Assembly: GCA_002104895.1 (NCBI GenBank)
Contig: MCFG01000378.1
Span: 1 to 64,000, forward strand
Length of the DNA stretch: 64,000 nt
Reading direction: 5' to 3'
DNA from: Anaeromyces robustus
Taxonomy: Eukaryota; Neocallimastigomycota; Neocallimastigomycetes; Neocallimastigales; Neocallimastigaceae
This document shows, piece by piece, positions 43,561 to 57,099 of this stretch (positions are counted from its first letter, which is position 1; every line of letters begins with the position of its first letter). A program made the translations under genes and the position numbers. The notes below the pieces were generated by a model. That model was not told the origin of the DNA and did no database searches. It worked only from the letters and a program-made list of their open reading frames with translations.

Positions 43561-43673
43561 AACACTAAAAAATACTAAAAAATACTAAAAAATACTAAAA
43601 AATACTAAAAAATACTAAAAAATACTAAAAAATACTAAAAAATACTAAAAAATACTAAAAAATACTAAAATTA
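43561..43673. repeat. 10-bp tandem repeat (AAAAATACTA)n
   Basis: About eleven nearly perfect units. A second short array of the same unit is at 47770-47815, so the two bracket the MULE-like zone. Confidence 0.9.
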
Positions 43674-44261
43674 TTAAAAATACTAAATTATTAAATTATG
43701 GATGTGATCTTAATATACAAAAATTTACACTTTTGAAAAATACGCCATATTAAAAATGTAATTATTTTATTTTGATGGAGGTGCATTTCGAAAATTTGTA
43801 TTTCGAAAACTTGTATTTCGTAAAAGTGCATTGGGAGAAGTGCATTTCGGAATCGTGCATTTCGGAATCGTACATTATTGTATGTGGCTTGATGATAAAA
43901 TATTTTATAGCCACATTTATCAAAAATAAATAAATAAATAAATATATAAATAACTAAATAAAATCTAAATAATATTTTATTAATAATCTTTTAAATAATA
44001 TTTTGTTAAAAATTGTATTATAAAAAAGGACTTGTTCTGTTATCATTAAATAAATAAAACTATTATAATTATTAAATAAATAATTATTGTAATAAATAAT
44101 AAATAAATAAATAAATAAATAAATAAATACATAAATAATTAAATAAAATTAAATATTATTTTATTAATAATCTTTTAAATAATATTTTGTTAAAAATTGT
44201 ATATAAAAAAGGACTTGTTCTGTTATCATTAAATAAATAAAACTATTATATATTAAAAATA

Positions 44262-44626
44262 ATTATTTACATAAATATAATACTAATTATTGGAATTATT
44301 ATAAGAATATGGAGCATATAACAAATAATGCTTCAGAATCTTTTAATAATTACTTAAATAATTTATTTCCAAAAAAACCTTCATTTTTTAAATTAATTTA
44401 TATATTAAAAAAAGAAGAATCCTTATCCTACAATGATTACGAAAGGAGAATTAATGGAATCTGGAGAAAAAAACAAAAAATAATTAGAAAGACTGATGAA
44501 ATAAAAAATATAATTGAAAATTATAAATATATGGAAAAAGATTATATTTATAATGGATATGATAAAAAAGATATTGTTGAATTATGGTATAATTGCTTAA
44601 TTGATTTAAATAATAAAAAATACTAA
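44262..44626 (+). pseudogene. C-terminal fragment of a MULE-type transposase
   Basis: 105 codons from an internal ATG at 44309, open upstream to about 44262 (NTNYWNYYKN in frame). The sequence HITNNASESFNNYLNNLF followed by KPSFFKLIYILKKEE resembles the conserved region after the catalytic core of MULE transposases (TNN-x-x-ES-x-N-x-x-L). It ends at a natural stop. The DDE core is missing, so it is inactive. Confidence 0.6.
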
Positions 44627-46145
44627 TTTTTTATTATAAATTAGTATTTTTCTAACCTTTTTATATTATATGTTATGCTTAATTATTGTTCTTGTAACAA
44701 TATAAGGAAATAAAATTACTTTAAGATTTTTTTAGCTAGTTTTTAGCTAAATTATATCTAAAACTGATCTATTTAACTATAATTAAAATATAATTAATAT
44801 CAATATCAAAATTTTTAGTATAAAAATATTATTATTAATATCAATATCAAATTTTTTAGTATAAAAATATTATTAATATCAATGTCAATCTTATTTAGCA
44901 AAAATAATAATATCAATTATGTTTAAAAAATCATTAAATAAATATTTTTTTATTTTTTATTATTTTATTAAAATTTTAGTTATTATTATTACAATTTAAT
45001 AATAAAATAAATTAAAATATTTTATATAAATAATTTTAAATATAAATGAAAAATATTATAAAATATTAAATAAAATAAAAGACTTTGAAAAAATATGATT
45101 TTTGTTTGTTTGTAAAAGTTAAAGAACTTGAATCTTTCTTTTTTAAATTTTTTTTGTATTCTTTTGTATTTTTTTTTCAATTCTTTGATTTTATTATAAT
45201 TTTTTTAATTATTTTTATTTCATTTTATTCCATTTTTTAATTTGTAATTATTAATTATAATTTTTAATTATTATTTATTTATTTATTCATTTATTTAATA
45301 TATAAAATTTCATGCGCCACAGATTCCGAAATGCACAATTCCGAAATGCACGATTCCGAAATGCACGATTGCGAAATGCACCACATTCAAGTGCATTTCG
45401 GAAAAAATGGCGCATTATAATGTAATAAATAAATAAATTAATAAATAAATTATAAAATAAATAAATTATAAAGTAAATAAATTAATAAATAATAATAAAT
45501 AAATTAATAATAAAAAATTAAAAAAAATAAATAAATAATAAATAAATTAATAAATAAAATAAATAATTAATAAATAAAATTAAATAAAAAATAAATTTAA
45601 TTATAAATTAATCAATATTATAAATATAAAAGTATTTATTATTAAAAATATTTAAAATCATATTAATTGATACTTAAATTAACCATTTTTTATACGATTT
45701 TAATATTCTAATATAAATTTCTTATTTATTTTTAATTCTTGAAACTTTATTCTTCTCTTTTAATAACGTATTAGTATATTTAATAATTAACAATTGAAAT
45801 ATGCTGTTAATTATTATTATTAATCATAAATTAGCGAATAATTTTTTATTTTATTATTATATATTAAAATGTAATTGTGTATATTTTATATTTTTGAATA
45901 AAACTTTAAAGTATAAATTATTAATAAAAAAATAAATTAAGATATCAATATCAAAATCATATATATTTTAACAGTATTTTATTTAAAAATGTTTTCGAAA
46001 TACAAATTTTCGAAATGCATCACCATCGCAAAATACAACACTCTAATAAATAATAATAATTAGGTTAGGCATTCTTATTAATACCTTTATAATAAAAAAT
46101 AAAATAAAAAGAGTAAATATTTTTTTTAATCATTAAAAAATAAAA

Positions 46146-46640
46146 TAAAACAAAATATAAAATAAAAAAACATTTTTTTAAAAAAAATTAATAATAAAAT
46201 AAATAAATAAAATAATAAATAAAGAAATAATAATTAAATAATAATTAAATAAATGTTTTATTTTTCAATATAAAAAAAAAGAAAATATTTTTTTTTTATA
46301 TTAAAATGTTTTTTTTATTTTTCATTTTGGTTTATTTTATTTTTTAATGCTTAAAAATAAAATGTTTACTTATTTTTATTTTATTCTTTAATGTTTAAAA
46401 AATAAAATGTTTACTTATTTTTATTTTATTTTTGAATGTTTAAAAAATAAAATGTTTACTTATTTTTATTTTATTTTTGAATGTTTAAAAAAAAAATGTT
46501 TTCTTTTTTTTTATATTTAAAAAATAAAACATTTATTTAATTATTAATTATTTATTATTTCTTTATTTATTATTTTATTTATTTATTTTATTATTAATTT
46601 TTTTTAAAAAAATGTTTTTTTATTTTTTATTTTGTTTTAA
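46146..46640. mobile_element. foldback element with about 125-bp inverted arms
   Basis: The left arm (46146-46268, with AACATTTTTTTAAAAAAAAT and AATAAATGTTTTATTTTT) is matched inverted by 46515-46640 with few differences. The centre holds four tandem units of about 50 bp (TAAAATGTTTACTTATTTTT type, 46341-46500). Confidence 0.75.
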
Positions 46641-46967
46641 TTTATTCGCCAAATTTTTGGTGGCTTTTATATTTACGTCATAAAATATCAACACAATTAT
46701 TATTAAAGCCATAAATTAAATATATGGCTTTAAAAAATTGTAGAAATAAGCCACAAAACAATGACACAATTGCATATACGCCCCACGTAATTATACGTGA
46801 CTTAAAAATTTTTGCAAATTGCAACTTTATTTATTTAATTAATTATTATTTATTTATTTAATTTTTAATGAAATGAAATTAAATGCCTTTAAATAAAAAA
46901 TATTCAAGCCATTTTACGAAATACAAGTTTTTAAAATACAAATTTTCGAAATGCAACTCTCCCTTTA

Positions 46968-47160
46968 TTTTAATAAATAATAAATAATAAATAATAAATA
47001 ATAAATAAATAATAAATAATAAATAATAAATAATAAATAATAAATAATAAATAATAAATAATAAATAATAAATAGTAAATAATAAATAAATAATAATAAA
47101 TAATAAATAAATAATAATAAATAATAAATAAATAATAAATAATAAATAATAATAAATAAT
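46968..47160. repeat. (ATAAATA)-type microsatellite
   Basis: About 190 bp of AATAAATAATAAAT units. Long open frames here on the minus strand are artefacts (YYLLFII repeats). Confidence 0.9.
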
Positions 47161-47829
47161 GAGTGTAGGGCCTGACTGTAGCATTTCGGCAATGTACATG
47201 AAATTTTTTTCATTGACAGGCCCTTTACGCCATATTTTATATTGGAAATGTATATTAATTTTTTGAACGCCACATTTATATATAAAAAATTTTTTATAGG
47301 AGAGTTTATATAAATTTTTCTTTTGAATAAATAATATTCTTTTAAAAATATTGAAATATTGAAATATATATGTTTAATACTTGAATTATAAATATAAATT
47401 TTAAATTTCACTTAAATTAATATTTTATTTATTTCATAATTTAAATAAATAAAAAAAGAAATATTAATAAAAAGAAGATGTTACTAATATATTGGTTTCA
47501 TGTTTAGATATAATATAAATTTTAGATTAGTTTTTGAATAAATTCATATAATTTATTTTATTTTGACTCTTTGAATCAATAAAATTTTTATTAATTTAAT
47601 TTATAAGCCACAATATAATACATTTAAATAATACATTATTTTAATGCGCGATACATTTACGAAATACATTGACGAAATGCACTTCCCATAAATAAATAAA
47701 ATAATGTATACATATTTTATTTAGCCATAAAAAAACGTGACTTGGTGAAATAGAAAACCCTTAAATTATTAAAAAAAATACTAAAAAATACTAAAAAATA
47801 CTAAAAAATACTAAAATTTCTCAGCCCAA

Positions 47830-49992
47830 TGTTTTAAGTAAATAAATTAAAAAAAAAAATAAAAATAAAAATTTAAAGTTTTTGATTTTGTATTAAAATC
47901 TTAAAAATTATTAAAATAAAATAATATAATATATAATATATTATAATTATAATAGAATATATTTAAATTAAATTAAATGAATAAAAATAAAATAAAATAA
48001 AATTTTTTTTTTGTACTTGAAAATTTTGTAATCTTCAAATTTTATTTGATTTTAAATTTTTAATTTTTTTATTTTCAATTGTTAATTTTATGATAGGGTA
48101 TTTTGTATTTAATATTATATTACAAAAAAAAAAAAAAAAAAAATATTTATACTGGTAATATTATTTGAATAATAATAAATAATAATAATTATAATTAATA
48201 ATAAAATAAATAAATATTATTTAAAACAAGTAAATCTTATTATTTATTTCTTTTATTATTAATTATAATTATTAAATAAATAAATAAATCAATTAAATAA
48301 ATAAATCAATTAAATAAATAAATCAATTAAATAGATTATCAAAAAATAATTTCTGTATTTATTACATTAAATGATTTATTGTATTAAATATTACATTATA
48401 TTTTTTATTTTGTACAAGTCGTGTATTTAATGTAAACATTTTTATATATTTGTTTTTTTTTTTTTAATTCATAATTCAATAATATAATAAATAATGATGA
48501 ATAATAATGAATATAATAATTTTAATGTATTTTATTTTATTAATAAATTTTTTTTAAACTAGAATTGAATTCTATTAAATTTAATATAAAAACATATATT
48601 ATTAATCAATTTTAATATATTATTTTAATAAATAAATAATAAAAAGTAATAATAAAAAAAAATCTTTTTTTATTTTTATTGTTATTGTTATTTTTATTTT
48701 TTTATTTTTTATTATTCAAAAAGTTTTTTAATTTATATTTATTTTGTATAAAAAGAAACATTTTTTTTTGACCATATTACTCCATAAGAGTTCATGATAT
48801 AAAAATTACCTTTCAAAGGTTTTAATGGTCGTTTTTATTTATTTGGTAATATATTACCTTTTACATAATATTATACAGAAAAAAAAAAATATGTAAAATA
48901 ATAATAATAATAATAATAATAAATGATTCAATATTACAATATTTATTATTAAATATTATAAATTCTTATTATATTCTTATATATTATATATCATATATTA
49001 TTATATATATTATAATTATATTTCTTAATTTTTAAATGTTTCTTCTTTATAGTTTATTAATATTATTAAAATAACCTATTTATTAATATTATCATTATTA
49101 ATATTATTAATATTATTGAAATATATATTATAATATATCATGAATTATATTATTAATTGTATTATATAATATATTATTAATGTATTGTAATATATATGTT
49201 TTACTTAATAATATTATTATTGTGGTAATTAAAATAAAAAAATAGAAATAAAATTATTGAATAACCAAAAATTGCACTACATGACATATCACGTGATCAA
49301 ATTCTATTAGATAATTTATAAATTTTACTCTATATAACATTAATAATTATAATTATGAATTAATAATATTCTTTAATTTAATAATTTATACAATTCATCA
49401 TATTCATTATTTTTTTTTAATTATTAATTATCATATTCATTATTAATATTAATACTAATAATTAAATAAAAAATATATAAAAATATTAAATATTATTAAT
49501 TCAGATGAAAAAAAAAAAATTTTTTTTAAGGTCTTGAAAATATGGCTTTTTTTTTTTTTAGTATATTATAAAATAATATAAAATATTAAAAAATATTAAA
49601 AAATAAATTATATTATAAAATTTTTAATTTTTTACATGTGTTTTTTTTTTTTATTTTGTTTTTTTTTTTTTTTTTTTATTTTGTTTTAATATATTAACGG
49701 CGTAGAAATTATAAATTTCATTTAATAGTTAATACATTACATTCCAATATTCTAAACCAAGAAATATTTTAATTTAAGGATAAAACATCCGAATTTTCTG
49801 GTGCACAAAATTATATTAAATTTTAAATTAAGAAAAAAAAAAAAATTAAAAAAAAAAAAAAATTATATATAAACCTTTTTTATTTTCCAGTAAAAGAATT
49901 TTTTTTTTTTTTTTTTTTTTTTCTTTGAAAATATTTGGTTTTTTGACTTTTTTGTTAAAAAAATAATAAAACGAAAAAAAAAATAAAATAAT

Positions 49993-50024
<32 letters not shown>

Positions 50025-50453
50025 AAATAAAAATAAAAAAATAAAAATAAAAAAATATATAAAAAATATAATAAATATAATAAATATAAAAAACTAAAAA
50101 CAAAATTATAAACAATTGTAATATATATTTTTTTTATTATTTTATAAAAATTTATAAATAAAATAATAAAAAAAAAAAAAAAAACATTTAATAATAAAAT
50201 ATTAATTATATATTAATTGTATATATTAATAAAAATTATTTGAATATTAAGTGTGTGTGGATATAAATTCATTTTCAGCACAATAAGTACAAATTCATGA
50301 TAAAAAAGTATATTCAATTTTATTTTTATTAAATAAATTTTTCTTTTTTTTAAAAAAAAAAAAAAAATTAAATAGCACATTTTAATCTTAAAAAAAAAAA
50401 AATAATAATTAAAATTTGGTAGATTTTAGTCTCTTTAACAAATTTATAACAAA
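47830..50453. other. 2.6-kb AT-rich intergenic region
   Basis: Homopolymers and (ATT)n/(AATAAA)n tracts. No coding frame with complexity. The last 60 bases form the leader of the DUF2339 gene. Confidence 0.6.
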
Positions 50454-52916
50454 ATGGGTGATCATTGGGGAAAAAATAAGAAAAAAGTTAAAGATTTAGA
50501 AAAAGAAATTCAAGAGTTAACGCGTAAAGTAGCAACACTTGAAGAAGGACTAAAGACCGCAGAATCGTTTATTAATAATCTTAAAAATAATAATATTAAT
50601 AACATTAACATTAATAATAATATCATGCCTGAAGCAACCACTTCAGGATCTAATGACAATAATAATGATAATGATAATAATAATAATAATTCTGCTGTTT
50701 CAACAGAGTCTACTAAACAAAAAAAAGTAAACTATAAGAGGAGTAAAAGGGTTCAAACTCCTCTTTTAACTTTTTCTGAAGATGAAATCAATAATATAGA
50801 ACAAGTTGTAGAAATAGAACAAGAGCCAAGCGAACATTCTAAAAATCCTATCAAAAAACAAAATGCTGAATCCTGGATTGGTAAGATTCTTATGGGTGTT
50901 ATTGCAAGTGTTCTTGTTTTCATTGCACTTGTAACCTTTGCAAAGATTATCTTGCCATACCTTACAGACCCTATAAAGATTGCTCTTATGTTCATTGCTA
51001 GTATCGCATTAACAGGTGCAGGATATATCTTAAATAGAAAGAACCCAGAAAACACTTTCTACAAAGCACTTCTTGCTTGTGGAGCTGCATGTATTTATAT
51101 ATCTATATTGGTAACAAATCTTTATTTCAAAGCTACAACTCCAGTAGTTACTTATATATTAATTACTATTTGGGCGATAATTATTACTTTCTTAAGAAAA
51201 GGTAAACAAGACTGGCTATTCTTTGTCATTGGAAATGTTGGTTATGTTGGTTCTATTGTATATTCAGAATCTCTAATAAAACATGATATTAATAGTTATG
51301 AAGTTAGTGTTAATAATACTAGTAATAATAGTACTTCTTTTAAAACTATAAAGGAAGAAACGATATCAAAAGATAAAAATCTTATCATTCCTGTACTTAT
51401 TTATATCATTATGATAGGTATAGTTTACCAAGTCATTTACTGGAAAACCAAACTTCAAAAATGTATTCAAAGTATAATCAATATTTTAGCTTTACTTCTT
51501 TTCCAAATTATTATGTCAGTTAAGTATAGAGATATCACCGAGGTCACTGTTATATCCATAGTAACTATATCACTGGCCTTAACAAGTTCAATCGTTTATA
51601 TAGTCGCTGATTTTTTCAAACCCAAAAAGATGAAATTTTATATTTCCATAGCAAATACATTAGTCTATCTTTTGTCCTTCCTTGTCTTATGCATAACGCT
51701 GGAAGAGAATATACCAACCCTTTTATTCTTCTTTGTTGTTATTATCCCAGCAATTATATTTGAAATTATCAATATATATTGGAGATATAAAAATAATGTC
51801 AAGAGTTGTGGTGAGATATCTCTATCTGAAACAACCATTATTAATACTATTTTTTCGACAATATTATTCATAATCGCTGCTTCAATCGTTGGTATTTCAA
51901 AACATTTCATTTTCTATTCAGGAATTGTACTAATTTTCTATGCTTTAATTTTGTTATACGGAATGTTTACAAAGGATATATTATTCAAATATCAAGGATG
52001 GATTATGATAGGTTTCTGCATGATATTAGAAATGAAGACAGAGATAAAACTGCCTTTCGTTATTACCGCCACAATTCTTACTTTATTACTCTTTATCATA
52101 GAAAGTGTAATTTTTAATGATTCCGAATTTTTCAAGGTTCTTAATTATATTGTTCTATTAATATGGATCATAAGAATAGGAATATATATTTGTGATGAGA
52201 TAAAAGCTCACGAATATTTCGTAATGCTTATAATTTATGGAATAATGGGACTTATTAACGTAGTGTTGATTTTCACAAAATTCTATAAAACAAAAGGTAA
52301 AGAAGAAGGAAAAAATGTTCATATAGTACTTGATATAATTAATTTAATTTATATAATTTATGGAACCTTTGTGATAAATATATTAAATGATCGAATAGAT
52401 CGTCATAAATCCATTAATTATTCTTATTCTAGTCAATCAGATGATCAAGTCACTAAAGAAAAGGAAAAGAGTATCTTGGATAATGAAATGCTATTATTAA
52501 TTCTTCATATGATCATTGTATTTATACTTGCATGTATAAATCTTCCTTTAAAGGAGAAAGGAAACAAAGAAAGATATATCTATACGGCTGTAAAATTTGC
52601 CTGTTTAATTATTTTCTCATTAAAGACTTTCAATGTTCCAAATATTGCCATCAGTATAACTATGATCGCTTTTGCAGTAGTATGTATTACGATTGGATTT
52701 AAGAATAGATTAATAGGTAAAGAACTTAGAATTTTAGGATTAGGCTTAACTCTTGTCTTTGTTGTTAAACTTCTCGTTTTTGATATTGACTTTAGTACTT
52801 CAACTTTAAGAGCTGTAGGTTTTCTTATTGCTGGTGTCTTATGTTTCGGAATTAGTGCAATTTATAATTATTTCGAAAAACAAGGAAAAAACAATGAAAG
52901 CGAACCATTAGAATAA
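50454..52916 (+). CDS. DUF2339-family multi-pass membrane protein, bacterial type
   Basis: 820 codons without interruption and visibly less AT-rich than the flanks. Residues 8-45 form a coiled coil (KKVKDLEKEIQELTRKVATL), followed by an Asn/Asp-rich linker (46-80) and a basic/acidic stretch. From about 139 (ESWIGKILMGVIASVLVFIA) to about 810 there are some 18-20 hydrophobic helices. Family hallmarks are the coiled coil before an ESWIGK-type first helix, and the C-terminal KELRILGLGLTLVFVVKLLV then LRAVGFLIAGVL block. DUF2339 proteins are common in Clostridia and other Firmicutes, with unknown function in envelope or membrane biology. Presence in a fungus suggests transfer from rumen bacteria, with the N-rich insert gained afterwards. 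It probably sits in an internal or plasma membrane. No signal peptide. Confidence 0.85.
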   Translation: MGDHWGKNKKKVKDLEKEIQELTRKVATLEEGLKTAESFINNLKNNNINNININNNIMPEATTSGSNDNNNDNDNNNNNSAVSTESTKQKKVNYKRSKRVQTPLLTFSEDEINNIEQVVEIEQEPSEHSKNPIKKQNAESWIGKILMGVIASVLVFIALVTFAKIILPYLTDPIKIALMFIASIALTGAGYILNRKNPENTFYKALLACGAACIYISILVTNLYFKATTPVVTYILITIWAIIITFLRKGKQDWLFFVIGNVGYVGSIVYSESLIKHDINSYEVSVNNTSNNSTSFKTIKEETISKDKNLIIPVLIYIIMIGIVYQVIYWKTKLQKCIQSIINILALLLFQIIMSVKYRDITEVTVISIVTISLALTSSIVYIVADFFKPKKMKFYISIANTLVYLLSFLVLCITLEENIPTLLFFFVVIIPAIIFEIINIYWRYKNNVKSCGEISLSETTIINTIFSTILFIIAASIVGISKHFIFYSGIVLIFYALILLYGMFTKDILFKYQGWIMIGFCMILEMKTEIKLPFVITATILTLLLFIIESVIFNDSEFFKVLNYIVLLIWIIRIGIYICDEIKAHEYFVMLIIYGIMGLINVVLIFTKFYKTKGKEEGKNVHIVLDIINLIYIIYGTFVINILNDRIDRHKSINYSYSSQSDDQVTKEKEKSILDNEMLLLILHMIIVFILACINLPLKEKGNKERYIYTAVKFACLIIFSLKTFNVPNIAISITMIAFAVVCITIGFKNRLIGKELRILGLGLTLVFVVKLLVFDIDFSTSTLRAVGFLIAGVLCFGISAIYNYFEKQGKNNESEPLE

Positions 52917-53329
52917 AATAAAATGGTAAAAAAAAAAAAAAAAAAAAGAAAAAAATAAAAATAATATATAAATATAAAATATATAAATAAACTATATACA
53001 TTAAAAAAGAAAGAAAGAAAGAAAATTAAAAAAAAATTTTTTTTTTTTAAAAAAAAAAAAAAAGAAATAAAAAATTAAAAATAAAAATAAAAAAGAAAAG
53101 TAAAAAAAATAAAATAAAATAAATAAATAAATCAATGAAACAATAAAACAATAAAACAATAAAAACATTAAAGCAATAAATCAATAAATCAATAAATCAA
53201 TAAATCATTAAATCATTAAATCCATTAAATCCATTAAATCCATTAAATCAATAAAACAATAAAATAATAAATGAATTAAAAAAAAAAATTCAATTAATCA
53301 AATTATAAAAAGAAATTAATACTCTTACA

Positions 53330-53376
53330 CTTAATATATATAATATTACGTGTTGAGTCATGTAATATATATTATT
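53330..53376. repeat. inverted repeat, about 18-bp arms
   Basis: TTAATATATATAATATTACG faces TGTAATATATATTATTA across GTGTTGAGTCA. A strong A/T cruciform candidate downstream of the DUF2339 gene. Confidence 0.6.
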
Positions 53377-54496
53377 ATGTGTAATAAAAGTTATATAGTA
53401 ATTTAGATAATAATTTAGATAATAATAAGAACAAATTAAAAATAATAAAACAATACACAATATTCAAATTTGTTAAAAGTTTAATAACTTTCTCATATAT
53501 TAATAATAAATTTAATTGTAATGATAATTAGTAATAAATAGAATAATAATAATAATATATGAGGAAACTTAATGAATTATATATATATAAAAGAAAAGAA
53601 AAAAAAAGGAATATTTAAAAAAAAATAGGAAAAATAATATTGATTGATTATAATCAATTATTATTAAAATATATATATATATAATAATATTATTATATAT
53701 ATGTTATTTATATATAAAATAAAAATTATTCTTTTTTTTTTTTTTTTTTTATTTAGTTAGATATTAGAGACAATTTAATAATAATAATATTTTTTTTTTA
53801 TTGTGTAGAATGTTCATTCATAATAAATAAATAATATTAGAATTTAAATAAAAAAAAATTTTTTTTTAATTACTTAATTATTATAATAAAAAAAAATTAA
53901 TTCTAAGCTATTTTATTTTATTAAATAGTAAGATATAATTGTATAAAAAAAATGTATTTATTAAAATATATATATATATATATTTTTAAACCATTATTAT
54001 TTATTTAATTTATTCTTATATATTAAAAAAAAATGTTTATAATTTTAAATTAATAATTAATAATTAATTATGGATGAATATTTTTTTTTATTTTTAAATA
54101 TAATAATTTATAGAATTTTTTTTTTTATTTCATTTATTATTATTATTGATATATGTAATCATTGGACATTTCATAATACCAACACTGTTTGTATATATAT
54201 ATATAATAATATATCACTACCAAAAATGTAATTTTAATTCATTTCTATTGTAATGATAAATTTATCATGGATTTTAGTAATTTAATATTTGTTTTTAAAT
54301 CAATAAATATATATATATATGTAAATCATCTTATTTTATATTTAGATATTTTGGATTTATTTTCCTTCTAAGTTAAAAAAAAATAAACTATTTATAACTT
54401 CCTTATTTAATAGGTTTATTATCTAATAAAGTAGTACTCATTATAAGAAGATTATTCAATATTTTAATAGCAATTATAATGGATATTTGTAATATA

Positions 54497-54555
<59 letters not shown>

Positions 54556-54784
54556 ATAAATAAATAAAATGAAATGGTCAATTAAAGATGGAATTAATAG
54601 TTTCTTTTTTCATAATCCTATAATAATAATAATAAGAATAATAAGAATAAGAATAATAATTTTAAGTAATCAAGACAATTTAGAAAATACCAAAAAATCA
54701 TTTATAATAAAAAAAATACTCTTTTTTAAAAATAAATATTTTAATAAAATATATGTTATTATTATCAAAAAAAATAAAACATAT

Positions 54785-54815
<31 letters not shown>

Positions 54816-55987
54816 CATTTAAAGTAATAAAAATAAAAGATTTGTATAACAGAATAACAACAAAAGATTTTGGAATTAGCACAAAAAAAGTTTTTTTTTT
54901 ATTATTATTATTTTTTTTACAATAAATATTGTTCCTTTCTACCTTCCTTCCTTTCTAATCCTTATTTTTAATAATTGTTATGAATATTTACTTTTTTTTT
55001 ATTTTTATTTTCTGTAAAGTAATATATTATCATCCATTTAAAAAAAAATTTTTTTTGATATAAATCAAGAAAAATATAATATATATATTGAGAGAGAGAG
55101 AGAAATATAATAATTATTTATATAGATGTAATAAAAATTAATTTATTAAAAAAAAAAAAGATTTATTTTTTAAAATCTTTTTATGTGATAATATAATTAA
55201 AAGTATAGTAATAGTAAAAAAAAAATAAAAAAACCTTTGAAATAAAAATGATTGATTTATTTAAATTTCAGGTTAATATCATATCCATATAATGAAATAT
55301 AAAATCAAATTTTATTATTAATAATAATAATAATAATACAATAACAGATAAAGAATACACGATAAAAATTATAATAGATAAATTGGATGATTAAATATTT
55401 AACTAAATTTTTTTTTATTTTAAATGAACTCTTGAAATTAAACCATTTGAGAAAGTGAAAAAAAATGAATAATATATATATTTAAAGATATATAAATATA
55501 TAAGTTATTATAAGAAAGAAATATCAAAATAAATTTATATAAATTATTTAAATGATATATAAATAAAAAATAAAAAAAAATTCGGAAATCACAAAGAAAG
55601 GTAATGAAAAGTTGAAAAAATAATATTGATATTGTTTTTGATAAAAAAATATTGAAAATATAAAATTGAAAATGAAAATCTATTAAGTTTTTAGTTCCAT
55701 ATATACACATATATATTTATCAAATCTAGTCAATATAAAAATATTTATCAAAGTATAAAAAATTAAGAAATGTTTATTGTTTATCCTTTTTTTTTCTCCT
55801 TTTCCTTTTTTTAAAATAAAAAAATTAATGAGGTTTAACCTCAGAAGTAGACAGTAGAAAAAAGATAGATATTGATTTTGAATTTCCTAATAAAAATATA
55901 AAATAATATAAAACATAAATATAATAGGATATGAAAATGAAAATGAAATAAATAAATATATATATATATATATATATATATTAATTG

Positions 55988-56248
55988 AATGATTAAAGTT
56001 ACAGAAAGAGATAATCTAGAATCTCTTTATAAAAAGTGTATAGATGCTATAAATCAAATTGAAGAATAAAAAAATAAATGAATATAATTTTTTATAAAAT
56101 ATAGATATTGCTACTTTTCATAAAAAAAAATTTAAAAGTTCTATGAAAATAATTAAAATGATGAAAATATAAAGTTCATCAGAGGACAATAATACTAAAA
56201 AAAAAAAGGTGAAAAGAAAAAATAAAAAAGAAAAAGAAAAAGAATAAA
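55988..56248 (+). pseudogene. tiny coding relic
   Basis: MIKVTERDNLESLYKKCIDA then INQIEE and stop (26 codons), followed after stops by a Lys-rich trace (SSEDNNTKKKKVKRKNKK). Higher complexity than the background, but no family. Confidence 0.3.
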
Positions 56249-56382
56249 TAATAATAATGGAGGTAATAATAATAATAGATTAAAAAAACAATAATATTAA
56301 TAATAATATTAATAAAATTTATTTATACAACAATAAATTATAATAAAGTAATTAGTTTAAAAAAAAGTTTTACTTTATAATT

Positions 56383-56433
<51 letters not shown>

Positions 56434-57099
56434 TTAATTTATTTATCTATTTTGAATATATAACTTGAAAATACTTTTATTACTTTGCTTTTAATATATG
56501 ATGTATTTCTAATTTCTAATTTAAATAAAAATACAATAAAATTCATGTTATCAATTCTAAATTAGTATAAAATATATTTAAAATTTATTTATGAATAATG
56601 AAAATGTATATAAAAGATATTTGGAAATATCATTTTCTTAACATTTCACATTAATAAACAATAATATTATTATATTAATATTATATAATATAAATTATAA
56701 ATTATAAATTATAGATTATAAATTATAGATTATAAAATAAGTTTTAATTTTTAAATATATATACTTTTTTTTTATTTTTTCTGTAAAGTTTTTTTGTATA
56801 TGTGGATTTTCAAAAAAAAGTAAAAAAATTAATAATAATAATAATTTTATTTATAAATTTTAAAAAATAAAAAAAAAATTGCTCAACATTAATTAAAAAA
56901 AATAGTAAAAAAAAATTAACAAATAATGAGTTATGTTACATTTAAATATAAATAAATAAAAAAGACAACCAACTGATAATCACTGATAATATATAAATTT
57001 ATTTATTAATAATAAATACTAATAATATTATAATTTTATATATTATATATAATTAATAAATAATATAAATAATAAATAATTAATAAATAAATAATATTT

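Larger units (their letters stand above)
43791..47682. mobile_element. fossil MULE-like zone with dispersed CGAAATGCAC motifs
   Basis: The motif GTGCATTTCGG or its complement occurs at 43791, 43841, 43855, 45326, 45341, 45356, 45371, 45391, 46011, 46947, 47181 and 47673 (some copies shortened). The 43.79-43.87 and 45.33-45.38 kb clusters are mostly inverted to each other and flank the transposase fragment at 44309. ACGCCATAT-type motifs recur near 43742 and 47225. Inverted subterminal arrays around a MULE-type transposase are expected of Mutator-like elements, but the true borders are unclear and several insertions may be nested. Confidence 0.5.
52917..57090. other. AT-rich intergenic region
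   Basis: Mostly simple sequence: AATCAATAA runs near 53150-53270, a hairpin at 53330-53376, (ATT)n at 54499-54553, (TTTA)n at 56388-56433. A short coding trace near 55988-56248 is listed separately. Confidence 0.55.

Noticed and set aside
43561-43673. Regular direct repeats as a CRISPR array
   Set aside because: 10-bp units with no spacers, in a eukaryote-like A/T-rich genome.
46879-47411. Two overlapping minus-strand frames of YYLLFII repeats
   Set aside because: Entirely a TAAATAA microsatellite; no protein-like composition outside it.
54569-54925. A 118-codon plus-strand frame starting MKWSIKDGI
   Set aside because: Ile/Lys/Phe-only composition from A/T-rich repeats; no domain, no conserved pattern.
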